From contig CALFUF010000128.1 in the NCBI GenBank assembly GCA_937916405.1, forward strand, positions 1 through 20,779: a DNA stretch of 20,779 nucleotides. Reading direction: 5' to 3'. A model generated the notes under the pieces. That model had not been told where the DNA came from. It ran no database searches and saw only the letters and a list, made by a program, of their open reading frames with translations. Source of the DNA: an uncultured Prevotella sp. (GTDB lineage: Bacteria; Bacteroidota; Bacteroidia; Bacteroidales; Bacteroidaceae). Shown in pieces: positions 15,274 to 20,779 of this stretch. Made by a program: the position numbers and the translations under genes. Numbering within the stretch: the first letter of the stretch is position 1; each line of letters begins with the position of its first letter.

Positions 15274-15867
15274 TTACTTCTCAAACCAGTTATGAATAGC
15301 TGTGTCATAGTGACTTGATACACCAAAGGCACGAGTAGCGAACTCACGACGCTGCGCCTTGGTGGTCTCCGCACCCTGCTTGTTCAGGATATCCAGCAAC
15401 AGACTGTATTCTGCCTTAGAAGGAACGATGACCACATCGTTGAAGTTCTTGGCTCCCGCACGGATCAAGGAAATACCGCCTATATCGATCTTCTCGATGA
15501 TGTCTTCCTCAGAGGCACCACTTGCCACTGTCTGCTCGAAAGGATAGAGGTCTACGATGACCAGGTCAATCTCTGGGATCTCATACTGTGCCATCTGCTC
15601 ACGGTCGCCCTCATTCTCACGACGACCCAGAATACCTCCGAACACTTTCGGATGCAAGGTTTTCACACGACCACCGAGGATAGAAGGATAGGTCGTCACG
15701 TTCTCTACTTTCTCACATGCATAGCCAAGGCTCTCGATGAAAGTCTGTGTACCACCCGTTGACAAGAACTTCACGCCCTCGTCATTGAGTTTCTTGAGTA
15801 ACTCCTCCAGCCCATCTTTGTGGAATACGGAGATGAGCGCTGTCTTAATTTTCTTAGTATCTGCCAT
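15274..15867 (-). CDS. purH: Stand-alone IMP cyclohydrolase domain of PurH
   Basis: IMP cyclohydrolase closes FAICAR to IMP, the last step of purine synthesis. The 197-aa protein is a clear match to the N-terminal MGS-like half of bifunctional PurH: KTALISVFHKDGL, FLSTGGTQTFIESLG, ILGGRVKTLHPKVFGGILGRR, DLVIVDLYPFEQTV and EKIDIGGISLIRAGAKN. The protein stops after SSHYDTAIHNWFEK, where full-length PurH (~510 aa) continues into AICAR transformylase. mreB begins 27 nt later, so the second domain is absent here, not frameshifted. The truncation sits at the domain boundary, suggesting a natural split with transformylase encoded elsewhere. The conserved Bacteroidales neighbourhood purH-mreBCD-mrdA-rodA is kept. 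The gene heads the operon. Confidence 0.92.
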   Translation of the reverse strand: MADTKKIKTALISVFHKDGLEELLKKLNDEGVKFLSTGGTQTFIESLGYACEKVENVTTYPSILGGRVKTLHPKVFGGILGRRENEGDREQMAQYEIPEIDLVIVDLYPFEQTVASGASEEDIIEKIDIGGISLIRAGAKNFNDVVIVPSKAEYSLLLDILNKQGAETTKAQRREFATRAFGVSSHYDTAIHNWFEK

Positions 15868-15902
15868 AAAATATAACGTTATATAATTTCTGAATCAGAC
15901 TG

Positions 15903-15910
15903 CAAAATTA
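15903..15910 (-). promoter_or_regulatory. Predicted -7 box for the purH-mre operon
   Basis: The minus strand reads TAATTTTG here, 35 nt before the purH ATG. The surrounding TGCAAAATTACAAAAAA (plus strand, 15901-15917) is identical to 1051-1067 in the birA/tadA promoter. No good TTTG is present at the -33 distance. This is the only clear promoter for the six-gene elongation operon in the window. Confidence 0.6.
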
Positions 15911-16033
15911 CAAAAAAGAGCGCACACCACATCACGTTTTAACTAAAAAAAATGCTGCACCTAAAAATTAATAATGTAAGTCAAGGAGGAACGCAACAAA
16001 AGCATCATCACATTCTCATGCCGTTAACCGCCC

Positions 16034-16150
16034 ATGCCGCAACAGGAGAAAGTTGGTTTCGCTATGGTACTGATGACGTTGTATGCGATCATAAGTGCCG
16101 TTGGAAGCGATGAGAAGAAGCATCCTTCGCAGGTGTTTGAAGCACCCTAA
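16034..16150 (+). CDS. Possible 38-aa small membrane peptide
   Basis: An ATG-to-TAA frame encodes 38 residues: a polar start (MPQQEK), a hydrophobic stretch of about 18 residues (VGFAMVLMTLYAIISAVG) and a charged tail (SDEKKHPSQVFEAP). The layout fits a single-pass small membrane protein. There is no clear ribosome-binding site before 16034; internal ATGs at 16064 and 16073 are alternatives, the first about 12 nt after GGAGAA. No family is recognised. It could easily be chance, and the next feature downstream is repeat DNA. Confidence 0.2.
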   Translation: MPQQEKVGFAMVLMTLYAIISAVGSDEKKHPSQVFEAP

Positions 16151-16153
16151 TCG

Positions 16154-16220
16154 GTTGTCGACTCCAGTCGACAGGGTTGCTGACTCCAGTCAACAGGGTT
16201 GTCGACTCTAAGTCAGCAGG
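16154..16220. repeat. Three tandem 22-23-bp palindromic repeats
   Basis: Units at 16154-16175, 16176-16197 and 16198-16220 each begin GTTG and end CAGG. The first has a perfect GTCGACTCCAGTCGAC palindrome; the second and third vary, but mostly keep the arms pairing. There are no unique spacers, so this is not a CRISPR array. Confidence 0.88.
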
Positions 16221-16246
16221 TGATGAGCATCATGTGAACACCTGCT
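16215..16246 (+). terminator. Terminator-like hairpin after the palindromic repeats
   Basis: AGCAGGTG (16215-16222) pairs with CACCTGCT (16239-16246), an 8-bp stem with a 16-nt loop, followed by a weak T-rich TTCTCCT. The left arm is shared with the end of repeat unit 3. It could end a transcript from the small upstream frame or insulate hsp20. The evidence is structural only. Confidence 0.35.
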
Positions 16247-16317
16247 TTCTCCTATCGGACACCTCACAATCTGTCATGTTGTCATGCAAACGCGCCAATA
16301 TGTCAGTATTTTCTTGC

Positions 16318-16333
16318 TGGCACATAACTTGTA
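16318..16333 (+). promoter_or_regulatory. Sigma-54-like promoter upstream of hsp20
   Basis: TGGCACATAACTTGTA aligns with the sigma-54 consensus TGGCACGN4TTGCW with two mismatches (G to A after TGGCAC, C to T in the -12 GC). The -24 GG is intact. Three TGTCA motifs (16272, 16280, 16301) lie 13-46 nt upstream and could be activator sites. No Bacteroidota vegetative promoter (TTTG-N20-TAnnTTTG) is visible before hsp20. E. coli ibpB, also an Hsp20, is a known sigma-54-linked precedent. The predicted start is near 16344, giving an 80-nt leader. Confidence 0.35.
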
Positions 16334-16411
16334 CTATATAGGGTGAACGCCGATGCAAGAGCAGAGGCAAAAGAGAAAAAACAACATTTACAAACAATTA
16401 AAAATAGAATT

Positions 16412-16417
16412 AGGAGG
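16412..16417 (+). promoter_or_regulatory. Strong Shine-Dalgarno of hsp20
   Basis: AGGAGG is spaced 7 nt from the ATG at 16425 and only 1 nt from the in-frame ATG at 16419, so it selects 16425. It is the only near-perfect Shine-Dalgarno at a confident gene start in this window, which suggests hsp20 is set for high translation. Confidence 0.75.
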
Positions 16418-16424
16418 TATGATT

Positions 16425-16847
16425 ATGTTACCAGTATTCAAAAACAGTTGGTTCCCAACAGTATTCGATGATTTCATGAACAACGATATGATGGCTTGCG
16501 CCACTACTACCGCTCCAGCAGTCAACGTCAAGGAAGACGAGAACGCTTACACCATGGAGGTTGCCGCTCCTGGTATCAAGAAGGAGTACTGCCGTGTGCA
16601 CATCAACGAGGACGGCAATCTGAGCATTGCCATCGAGAACAAGATGGAGCACAAGGAGGAGGATAAGAAGCAGCACTACCTGCGTCGTGAGTTCAGTTAC
16701 ACCAACTATCAGCAGAACTACTCACTGCCAGAGGATGTCGACAAGGACGGTATCGCCGCCAAGGTAGAGAACGGTATCCTGACAGTAGTACTGCCGAAGA
16801 TGAAGAAGGAGGAGACAAAGGTTTCACGTATGATTGAGATATCATAA
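16425..16847 (+). CDS. Small heat-shock protein, Hsp20/alpha-crystallin family
   Basis: Small heat-shock proteins hold unfolding proteins in refoldable complexes in the cytoplasm. From the chosen start the protein is 140 aa. It has a short Phe/Trp-rich N-terminal arm (MLPVFKNSWFPTVFDDF), an alpha-crystallin domain (about residues 30-128) with VNVKEDENAYTMEVAAPGIKK and the signature ENGILTVVLPK, and a C-terminal IEI, which fits the I-x-I oligomer motif. The frame opens at an ATG at 16353, but that adds a Lys/Gln-rich extension not seen in the family; the Shine-Dalgarno decides for 16425. The gene stands alone between a sigma-54-like promoter and a strong terminator, and a sigma factor follows. 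Stress induction is inferred. Confidence 0.94.
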   Translation: MLPVFKNSWFPTVFDDFMNNDMMACATTTAPAVNVKEDENAYTMEVAAPGIKKEYCRVHINEDGNLSIAIENKMEHKEEDKKQHYLRREFSYTNYQQNYSLPEDVDKDGIAAKVENGILTVVLPKMKKEETKVSRMIEIS

Positions 16848-16869
16848 TGGAATCATGTTAAGAGTAGAG

Positions 16870-16906
16870 AAGAAATCCAGATGAAAATTTGGATTTCTTT
16901 TTTTTT
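16870..16906 (+). terminator. Intrinsic terminator of hsp20
   Basis: A 12-bp stem with one G-U pair (16870-16881 with 16888-16899; outer arms AAGAAATCC and GGATTTCTT) has a 6-nt loop and runs into nine T (16898-16906). It is the clearest intrinsic terminator in the window. Its right arm contains the TTTG of the next promoter. Confidence 0.85.
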
Positions 16907-16919
16907 CTTCTTACTTTTG
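16888..16919 (+). promoter_or_regulatory. Predicted promoter of the sigma-factor gene
   Basis: TTTG at 16888-16891, exactly 20 nt, then TACTTTTG at 16912-16919 match the Bacteroidota consensus. The sigma-factor ATG at 16924 is 4 nt beyond, so the transcript should be leaderless. The -33 element lies in the right arm of the hsp20 terminator. Confidence 0.75.
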
Positions 16920-16923
16920 CACT

Positions 16924-17490
16924 ATGGCAGACGAACAAAAGAAGCAACGTGACGAACTCGTCAGTAAGAATATGGGCTATGTGGTGACACTGGCTCGGCA
17001 GTATTCCTGTGAGCTACTCTCGACAGACGACCTCATCAGCGAGGGTAGTATCGGCATGATCAAGGCTGCTGAGAAGTTCGACCCCAGCAAGGGGAAACCC
17101 TTCGTCACCTTTGCCGCTCCCTATATCCGTCATAGCATCGAGGAGGCGATACGCAAGGTGACAGGAGACATTCCCGTACTCTCTACGGACGAGTCGCTCC
17201 CTGTCGGCTCTAAGAACAACTATACCCTACTTCATGTCTTGGAGGACAAGGACGCGCCCAAGGCTGACCAGTCGTTGGAGCAGAATGCCCTCTCTGACGA
17301 CCTTGTTCGTGCCATCGTCTTTCTCAATGAGCGTGAGCAAGCCGTCATCAGGGCTTTCTTTGGTGTCGACACAGAACGTCAGACGATGGCAGAGATAGGT
17401 GAGAAACTTGGTTTGAAGCGTGAGAGGGTACGTCAGATAAGAGATAAAGCCCTGCGTAAACTACGCAAGGCTTCTATCGAGCACCAATAA
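16924..17490 (+). CDS. Small sigma-70-family RNA polymerase sigma factor
   Basis: The 188-aa protein has sigma region 2 (about residues 12-78; DLISEGSIGMIKAAEKFDPSKGKPF) and region 4 (about 128-182) with helix-turn-helix LGLKRERVRQIRDKALRKLR. Region 1.1 and most of region 3 are missing; a linker (80-125) retains a finger-like TLLHVLED segment. In region 2.3 the usual YAxWWIR is FAAPYIR (63-69), so the tandem Trp used in promoter melting is lost. It is shorter than the primary Bacteroidota sigma (~290 aa) and lacks the separate ECF pattern, so it is an alternative factor of uncertain regulon. Proximity to hsp20 hints at stress. It is convergent with the DUF5686 gene, 9 nt apart. Confidence 0.88.
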   Translation: MADEQKKQRDELVSKNMGYVVTLARQYSCELLSTDDLISEGSIGMIKAAEKFDPSKGKPFVTFAAPYIRHSIEEAIRKVTGDIPVLSTDESLPVGSKNNYTLLHVLEDKDAPKADQSLEQNALSDDLVRAIVFLNEREQAVIRAFFGVDTERQTMAEIGEKLGLKRERVRQIRDKALRKLRKASIEHQ

Positions 17491-17499
17491 GTCTTTCTT

Positions 17500-20064
17500 T
17501 TAGAAACTGAATGCTATCACATACCTCATGCCCCATTTGGGACTTGTGGGTAAGTCGTTATAGTTCAGACGGCGCACATACTCCACATGGAAGAACTTGA
17601 AGATGTTATGAATACCTAAGACGATCTCCGCATAGGGTCTGTCAGGATCCATCACATGCGAGCCCTCTGGGAAATACATCAGCCTGTGGTTGCCTGCATT
17701 CTCTGGCAAGAAAGGATTATTCTTGTCCGAGAGCTCACCCCATAGCATACGTACGCCAATATACTCACGCCAATGCAACTTCTTCAGCAATGGGATACGA
17801 TTGAAGATCTTTCCATTCAAGTCCCACGATACCATCAGCGACGCAAAGCGGTCGTTGAGGAACTCCATCGTATTGATGAGGTTGAAAGTCTCTGGGATGA
17901 TGATATACGACTGGTTGGCGGCAGGATGTATCAGCAAGGGATATGGTACCTGATTCCATTGCATACCACCCTTCAGCAAGATATCAAGCTTACCCCAACT
18001 GCTCAGCCAGAAGCGCTTGTAGATATTCAGCTCGGTATAGTTGTAGGAATACTGACCACCCATGACACCATCGAAGCCCATCGTATGGGAGACGCTGAAC
18101 ACGGGTGCGTCCAGATTGATGACACGACGGCGCAACTTATTATTAATATAGGTCTCACCAGGAGCATAGCGTAGTTTTGCCGTTACCTCCGTGGTTCTGA
18201 TATACTCACCATTACCCGTCCTATGGAACTCCTCCCTTGGGACAACATCCAATGTACGGAACGACATCTTACCACATGCCTCGTTCTCCTCCAGCTTACC
18301 AATGAGTGTCGCTTTCAGACCCCAGTCGGTCTCATAGTCGAAGGTGACCTGCTGACGATTATAGTACATCATCTTATTGGTCTCAGCCCACTTGAAGGCA
18401 ACCATGAAGTTATCCTTATCGGTATCCATGAAGCGGTCACCTGGTGAGCAGACATCACGAGACACCTGAATACTCAGCGTACGTCTTGGGAACTCATGAG
18501 GCAAATACTTCTTGGGGTTGATAGAGTATGTGAACTCCGCATTATAGTAGTTCTGGTGACTACCCCATCCTCGCCCATAATAGCCAGACAGGAAGAAGTG
18601 CTTGCTGAGGTTCGCCGTCGTCTTCAGACTCAGTCTGCTACGCCAACCGTCCACATAGTTGTGACTCAGGATCGTATTGACAGGGCAGATATCGATATAG
18701 TTCGGCGTACTGGTCTCGATAGAGTTCTCGAAGAGCGCCTTCAGTCCGAAGATGACATACTTCATGCCTTTGATATTCTCAATACGATGAATGAACTTGT
18801 CCATGGAGCCCTCACTCTTGGTCAGCTCCACTTGACGATATTGATTCCAGAAGGCTTCGTCACGCATCTGGGCATCCGCCTCTGTTACCTCAGGAGCTAT
18901 TCCACGGAACAGCTTCTTAGGAATAGGGTCAAAGGCATAATCCTTCATACGAGTGGTACGTGTCACGATGAGCTGACGAAGGAAACTCAGCAATTCCAGC
19001 TCCGTAGACATATCGTCTTTCGTCAACACCCATTGACCGTTGGGTAATTGCTCGTATTCCTGCAATATCTTCACATTCCTCACGAAATTGACGTTACTCT
19101 GTTTAGGTATCGTCATCTCACAACGACGGACATGCAAGGTGGAATCCTGCAAAATATAAAGATCACCACGGAAGCCCATATCATTCTGATTGTTTGGCAG
19201 GAAATGCAGATGGATACAACTATCACGCTCTATCGCCAGCGTATCTTCAATATAGTAGCGATAGAAGCCAATACCTTCTTTTGAGATAGGAGAAATGAAA
19301 GGATATTGCAATAGTCGAATATGATCCTGATACAAATCGATATCGGTAAATACATCTTTGATAACTGTATTGACGATATCACCTGTCTGGAAGATATTGT
19401 TGACACCTTTAGACGACTGTCCCTGTATGATGGTCTTCTCAGAATGCGGTTCTTTGCGATAAACCTTCAGAGATACTGTCTCATCAACACTCACCGGTAG
19501 GATCAACTTACCGGTGGACGAACTGGTCTCCACCTGCTCGACGAGCCACGGATGCTTCTTGAAGGGTCCCGTCTCCAACTGCTCTGGCTTCAGGTCATTG
19601 AGTGAGGTCGTGATCTTCTCGTACTTATTATACTGGTAATAGTCATTGACGCTCAGATCCGTCTTTTTCTTCGCCTCCACCACCCGTTTCATCAACTCGA
19701 CAGCGGGATTATTCTTACGACTATAGCGACTGCGTTTTGACTTCACAGTCACTTCCGCCAGCATCTGCTTATCTGGTTTCAATGCGATATTCAGTTTCGC
19801 CTTGGTCTTCGCATTAACAGGAATGATACGCGACTTATAGCCCACGGCACTGAAAGTAATATTCCAGCCCTCATGACGACTAATAGTATAGCGTCCCTCC
19901 CCATTGGAGATGGTATTCAACTGGTGGCCTTTATAGACAACACTGGCATAAGGAATGCTGTCACCTGTCTCTGCGTCAGTGACGTATCCGGTAATCTGCT
20001 GGGCATAGGACATCATACCCAACAAACACATGATGCCAATTAAAAAACCTCTCAGTTTAATCAT
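17500..20064 (-). CDS. DUF5686 outer-membrane protein with carboxypeptidase-regulatory-like domain
   Basis: This 854-aa exported protein has a signal peptide (about residues 1-21, ending SYAQ). An N-terminal CarboxypepD_reg-like beta-sandwich follows (about 22-105: ITGYVTDAETGDSIPYASVVYKG and FSAVGYKSRIIPV), as in TonB-dependent receptors. The rest fits the DUF5686 family, with YYQYNKYEKI near residue 140 and many alternating, probably beta-barrel strands in the second half. It ends YVIAFSF, an aromatic C-terminus typical of outer-membrane barrels. No TonB box or plug domain is recognised. Function is unknown; it may handle a surface ligand or lipid. It starts 3 nt after the LolA-like gene and is likely cotranscribed with it. 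Confidence 0.87.
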   Translation of the reverse strand: MIKLRGFLIGIMCLLGMMSYAQQITGYVTDAETGDSIPYASVVYKGHQLNTISNGEGRYTISRHEGWNITFSAVGYKSRIIPVNAKTKAKLNIALKPDKQMLAEVTVKSKRSRYSRKNNPAVELMKRVVEAKKKTDLSVNDYYQYNKYEKITTSLNDLKPEQLETGPFKKHPWLVEQVETSSSTGKLILPVSVDETVSLKVYRKEPHSEKTIIQGQSSKGVNNIFQTGDIVNTVIKDVFTDIDLYQDHIRLLQYPFISPISKEGIGFYRYYIEDTLAIERDSCIHLHFLPNNQNDMGFRGDLYILQDSTLHVRRCEMTIPKQSNVNFVRNVKILQEYEQLPNGQWVLTKDDMSTELELLSFLRQLIVTRTTRMKDYAFDPIPKKLFRGIAPEVTEADAQMRDEAFWNQYRQVELTKSEGSMDKFIHRIENIKGMKYVIFGLKALFENSIETSTPNYIDICPVNTILSHNYVDGWRSRLSLKTTANLSKHFFLSGYYGRGWGSHQNYYNAEFTYSINPKKYLPHEFPRRTLSIQVSRDVCSPGDRFMDTDKDNFMVAFKWAETNKMMYYNRQQVTFDYETDWGLKATLIGKLEENEACGKMSFRTLDVVPREEFHRTGNGEYIRTTEVTAKLRYAPGETYINNKLRRRVINLDAPVFSVSHTMGFDGVMGGQYSYNYTELNIYKRFWLSSWGKLDILLKGGMQWNQVPYPLLIHPAANQSYIIIPETFNLINTMEFLNDRFASLMVSWDLNGKIFNRIPLLKKLHWREYIGVRMLWGELSDKNNPFLPENAGNHRLMYFPEGSHVMDPDRPYAEIVLGIHNIFKFFHVEYVRRLNYNDLPTSPKWGMRYVIAFSF

Positions 20065-20067
20065 TTA

Positions 20068-20565
20068 CTATTTCTTAAAAGTATATTCCATATAACCACC
20101 GCTTCTGTCATTCATCCGCAGTGTCTTAAAGGTTGAAGTCTTGGAATCTATCACCAATACAAACGAGGTGAACATCTGACGTTTCTTTCCTGTCGGTATG
20201 ATGGTGATCGTCTTCTCATTGCCCTTTGCCGAAACGGTCAGGTCCTCACCAGAAGGTATCGGGCGACCATTGATAACAGCCTCAAGGACAGACTGGAAGG
20301 TGGCAAACATCGGATTACGACGACTATCTGTCACATGCTTCTTCTTACCCATCGTCATCGTGAACTTAGTACCATCCATGATCAACTGGTCACGGTCCTC
20401 ATCCGTAGAGATGCAGACGTATGACGGTTTGCGAATCGTCAGTGTACCCGTAGTTACCACATCGGTCTTGACAGCCTTCTTGTGAGTGGTCTTGGTGACT
20501 GTCTGCGCGTTAGTGCTTGCAAAACATGCAAGCAGACAGAACAAGAATAATACAATCTTTTTCAT
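20068..20565 (-). CDS. LolA-like periplasmic lipoprotein-carrier-fold protein
   Basis: The 165-aa protein has a signal peptide (about residues 1-20, STNA then Q21). The mature part fits the LolA/LolB fold by pattern: GTLTIRKPSYVCIS, then DQLIMDGTKFTMTMG, a middle helix-like FQSVLEAVING, and late strands TITIIPTGKK, SFVLVIDSKTSTFKTLRMN and GGYMEYTF. It has no lipobox, so it would be soluble. LolA-like proteins carry lipidated cargo through the periplasm, and diverged copies occur in aryl-polyene/flexirubin clusters. Its ATG overlaps the fabG stop by 4 nt (ATGA), which favours a pathway-linked copy over the housekeeping LolA. Fold assignment is by eye. Confidence 0.7.
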   Translation of the reverse strand: MKKIVLFLFCLLACFASTNAQTVTKTTHKKAVKTDVVTTGTLTIRKPSYVCISTDEDRDQLIMDGTKFTMTMGKKKHVTDSRRNPMFATFQSVLEAVINGRPIPSGEDLTVSAKGNEKTITIIPTGKKRQMFTSFVLVIDSKTSTFKTLRMNDRSGGYMEYTFKK

Positions 20566-20779
20566 GTGTAGAGTCCTCCATTAATAGAAATAACATTACC
20601 TGTAATGTATCCTGCGTTAGGTGAAACGAGGAAAGCCACCAAGTCGGCAACTTCCTCTGGATTTCCAAAACGGTTGGCTGGAATAGTCTTCTTCAGGGCA
20701 GCCTCATCCAAACCCTCTGTCATGTCTGTCTTGATGAAACCAGGTGCTACGGCATTGACCGTGACATTCTTACGTGCCA
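20562..20779 (-). CDS. fabG: 3-oxoacyl-ACP reductase, C-terminal part, cut by window edge
   Basis: The last 71 residues of a short-chain dehydrogenase are present. VTVNAVAPGFIKTDMTEGL is the classic FabG segment after the catalytic Tyr-Lys (which are outside the window). FGNPEEVADLVAFLVS and YITGNVISINGGLYT complete the FabG C-terminus. FabG reduces 3-oxoacyl-ACP in fatty-acid or polyene chain extension. The stop overlaps the start of the LolA-like gene, so the two are translationally coupled. It may be the dedicated ketoreductase of a polyene pathway rather than the primary FabG; the N-terminal part and upstream genes would be needed to decide. Confidence 0.9.
   Translation of the reverse strand, partial: ARKNVTVNAVAPGFIKTDMTEGLDEAALKKTIPANRFGNPEEVADLVAFLVSPNAGYITGNVISINGGLYT

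Larger units (their letters stand above)
15911..16424. other. Gene-poor region between the purH operon and hsp20
   Basis: This stretch of about 510 nt (about 560 between start codons) has no confidently coding frame. Its left end belongs to the purH promoter. It then holds a possible 38-aa peptide (16034-16150), three 22-bp palindromic repeats (16154-16220), a hairpin (16215-16246), TGTCA motifs at 16272, 16280 and 16301, a sigma-54-like promoter (16318-16333) and the hsp20 leader. An isolated AAGGAGGA at 15983-15990 resembles a Shine-Dalgarno but no convincing gene starts next to it. Confidence 0.7.

Noticed and set aside
15983..16110. 31-codon frame from the ATG at 16018 downstream of AAGGAGGA
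   Set aside because: The Shine-Dalgarno-like site is about 27 nt away, too far, and the peptide has no recognisable features.
16154..16220. CRISPR array
   Set aside because: Units abut with no unique spacers, only three copies, and no cas genes nearby.
16353..16424. N-terminal extension of Hsp20 from the ATG at 16353
   Set aside because: The extension is Lys/Gln-rich and unlike the family, and a strong Shine-Dalgarno inside it points to 16425.
17491..17515. Bidirectional terminator between the sigma gene and the DUF5686 gene
   Set aside because: Only a 5-bp TTTCT/AGAAA pairing is possible, with mismatches beyond it.

Overview
The window looks like chromosome of a Bacteroidales bacterium, most likely Prevotella or a close relative (Segatella type). 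Evidence: the housekeeping proteins read as Bacteroidota versions (receptor-like DUF5686 protein, GldH lipoprotein, PSP1/RicT protein, LolA-like protein). Promoters fit the Bacteroidota consensus TTTG-N20-TAnnTTTG. Start codons mostly lack Shine-Dalgarno sequences and sit in A-rich contexts. The genus is inferred by eye, not by a search.

Layout. The left edge (1-1048, minus strand) carries birA and a partial pyrH. A palindromic intergenic segment at 1046-1087 serves birA and the divergent tadA. An orphan receiver-only response regulator and an MFS sugar porter follow on the minus strand (1557-3454). The porter is divergent from a secreted GH51 alpha-L-arabinofuranosidase (3588-5579), so this is a small pentose-utilisation locus. 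After a triple 22-bp tandem repeat and a strong hairpin comes a plus-strand run: metF, holB, a PSP1/RicT gene and gldH (5798-9543). The short leaders of holB and the RicT gene carry the same 9-nt ACTATA-type tandem repeat.

Region 9546-15867 (minus strand) is the cell-elongation operon, transcribed purH(IMPCH domain only)-mreB-mreC-mreD-mrdA-rodA with gaps of 27, 3 and 4 nt and overlaps of 4 and 20 nt. The purH reading frame encodes only the IMP cyclohydrolase half of the usual bifunctional enzyme. About 560 nt without a confident gene follow (15868-16424). They hold a second triple 22-bp palindromic repeat, hairpins, a possible 38-aa membrane peptide and a sigma-54-like promoter before an hsp20 gene with an unusually good Shine-Dalgarno. 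A terminator after hsp20 overlaps the promoter of a small sigma-70-family factor whose transcript is predicted to be leaderless.

The right edge (17500-20779, minus strand) is a tightly packed set: the end of fabG, a LolA-like periplasmic protein and a large DUF5686 outer-membrane protein. The overlapping fabG/lolA pair resembles part of an aryl-polyene/flexirubin cluster that would continue beyond the window.

Most of the window is conserved housekeeping. I found no convincing new defence or mobile system. The items most worth a second look are the shared palindromic leaderless promoter, the domain-split PurH, the recurring short-period intergenic repeats, the hsp20/sigma region and the possible aryl-polyene edge.
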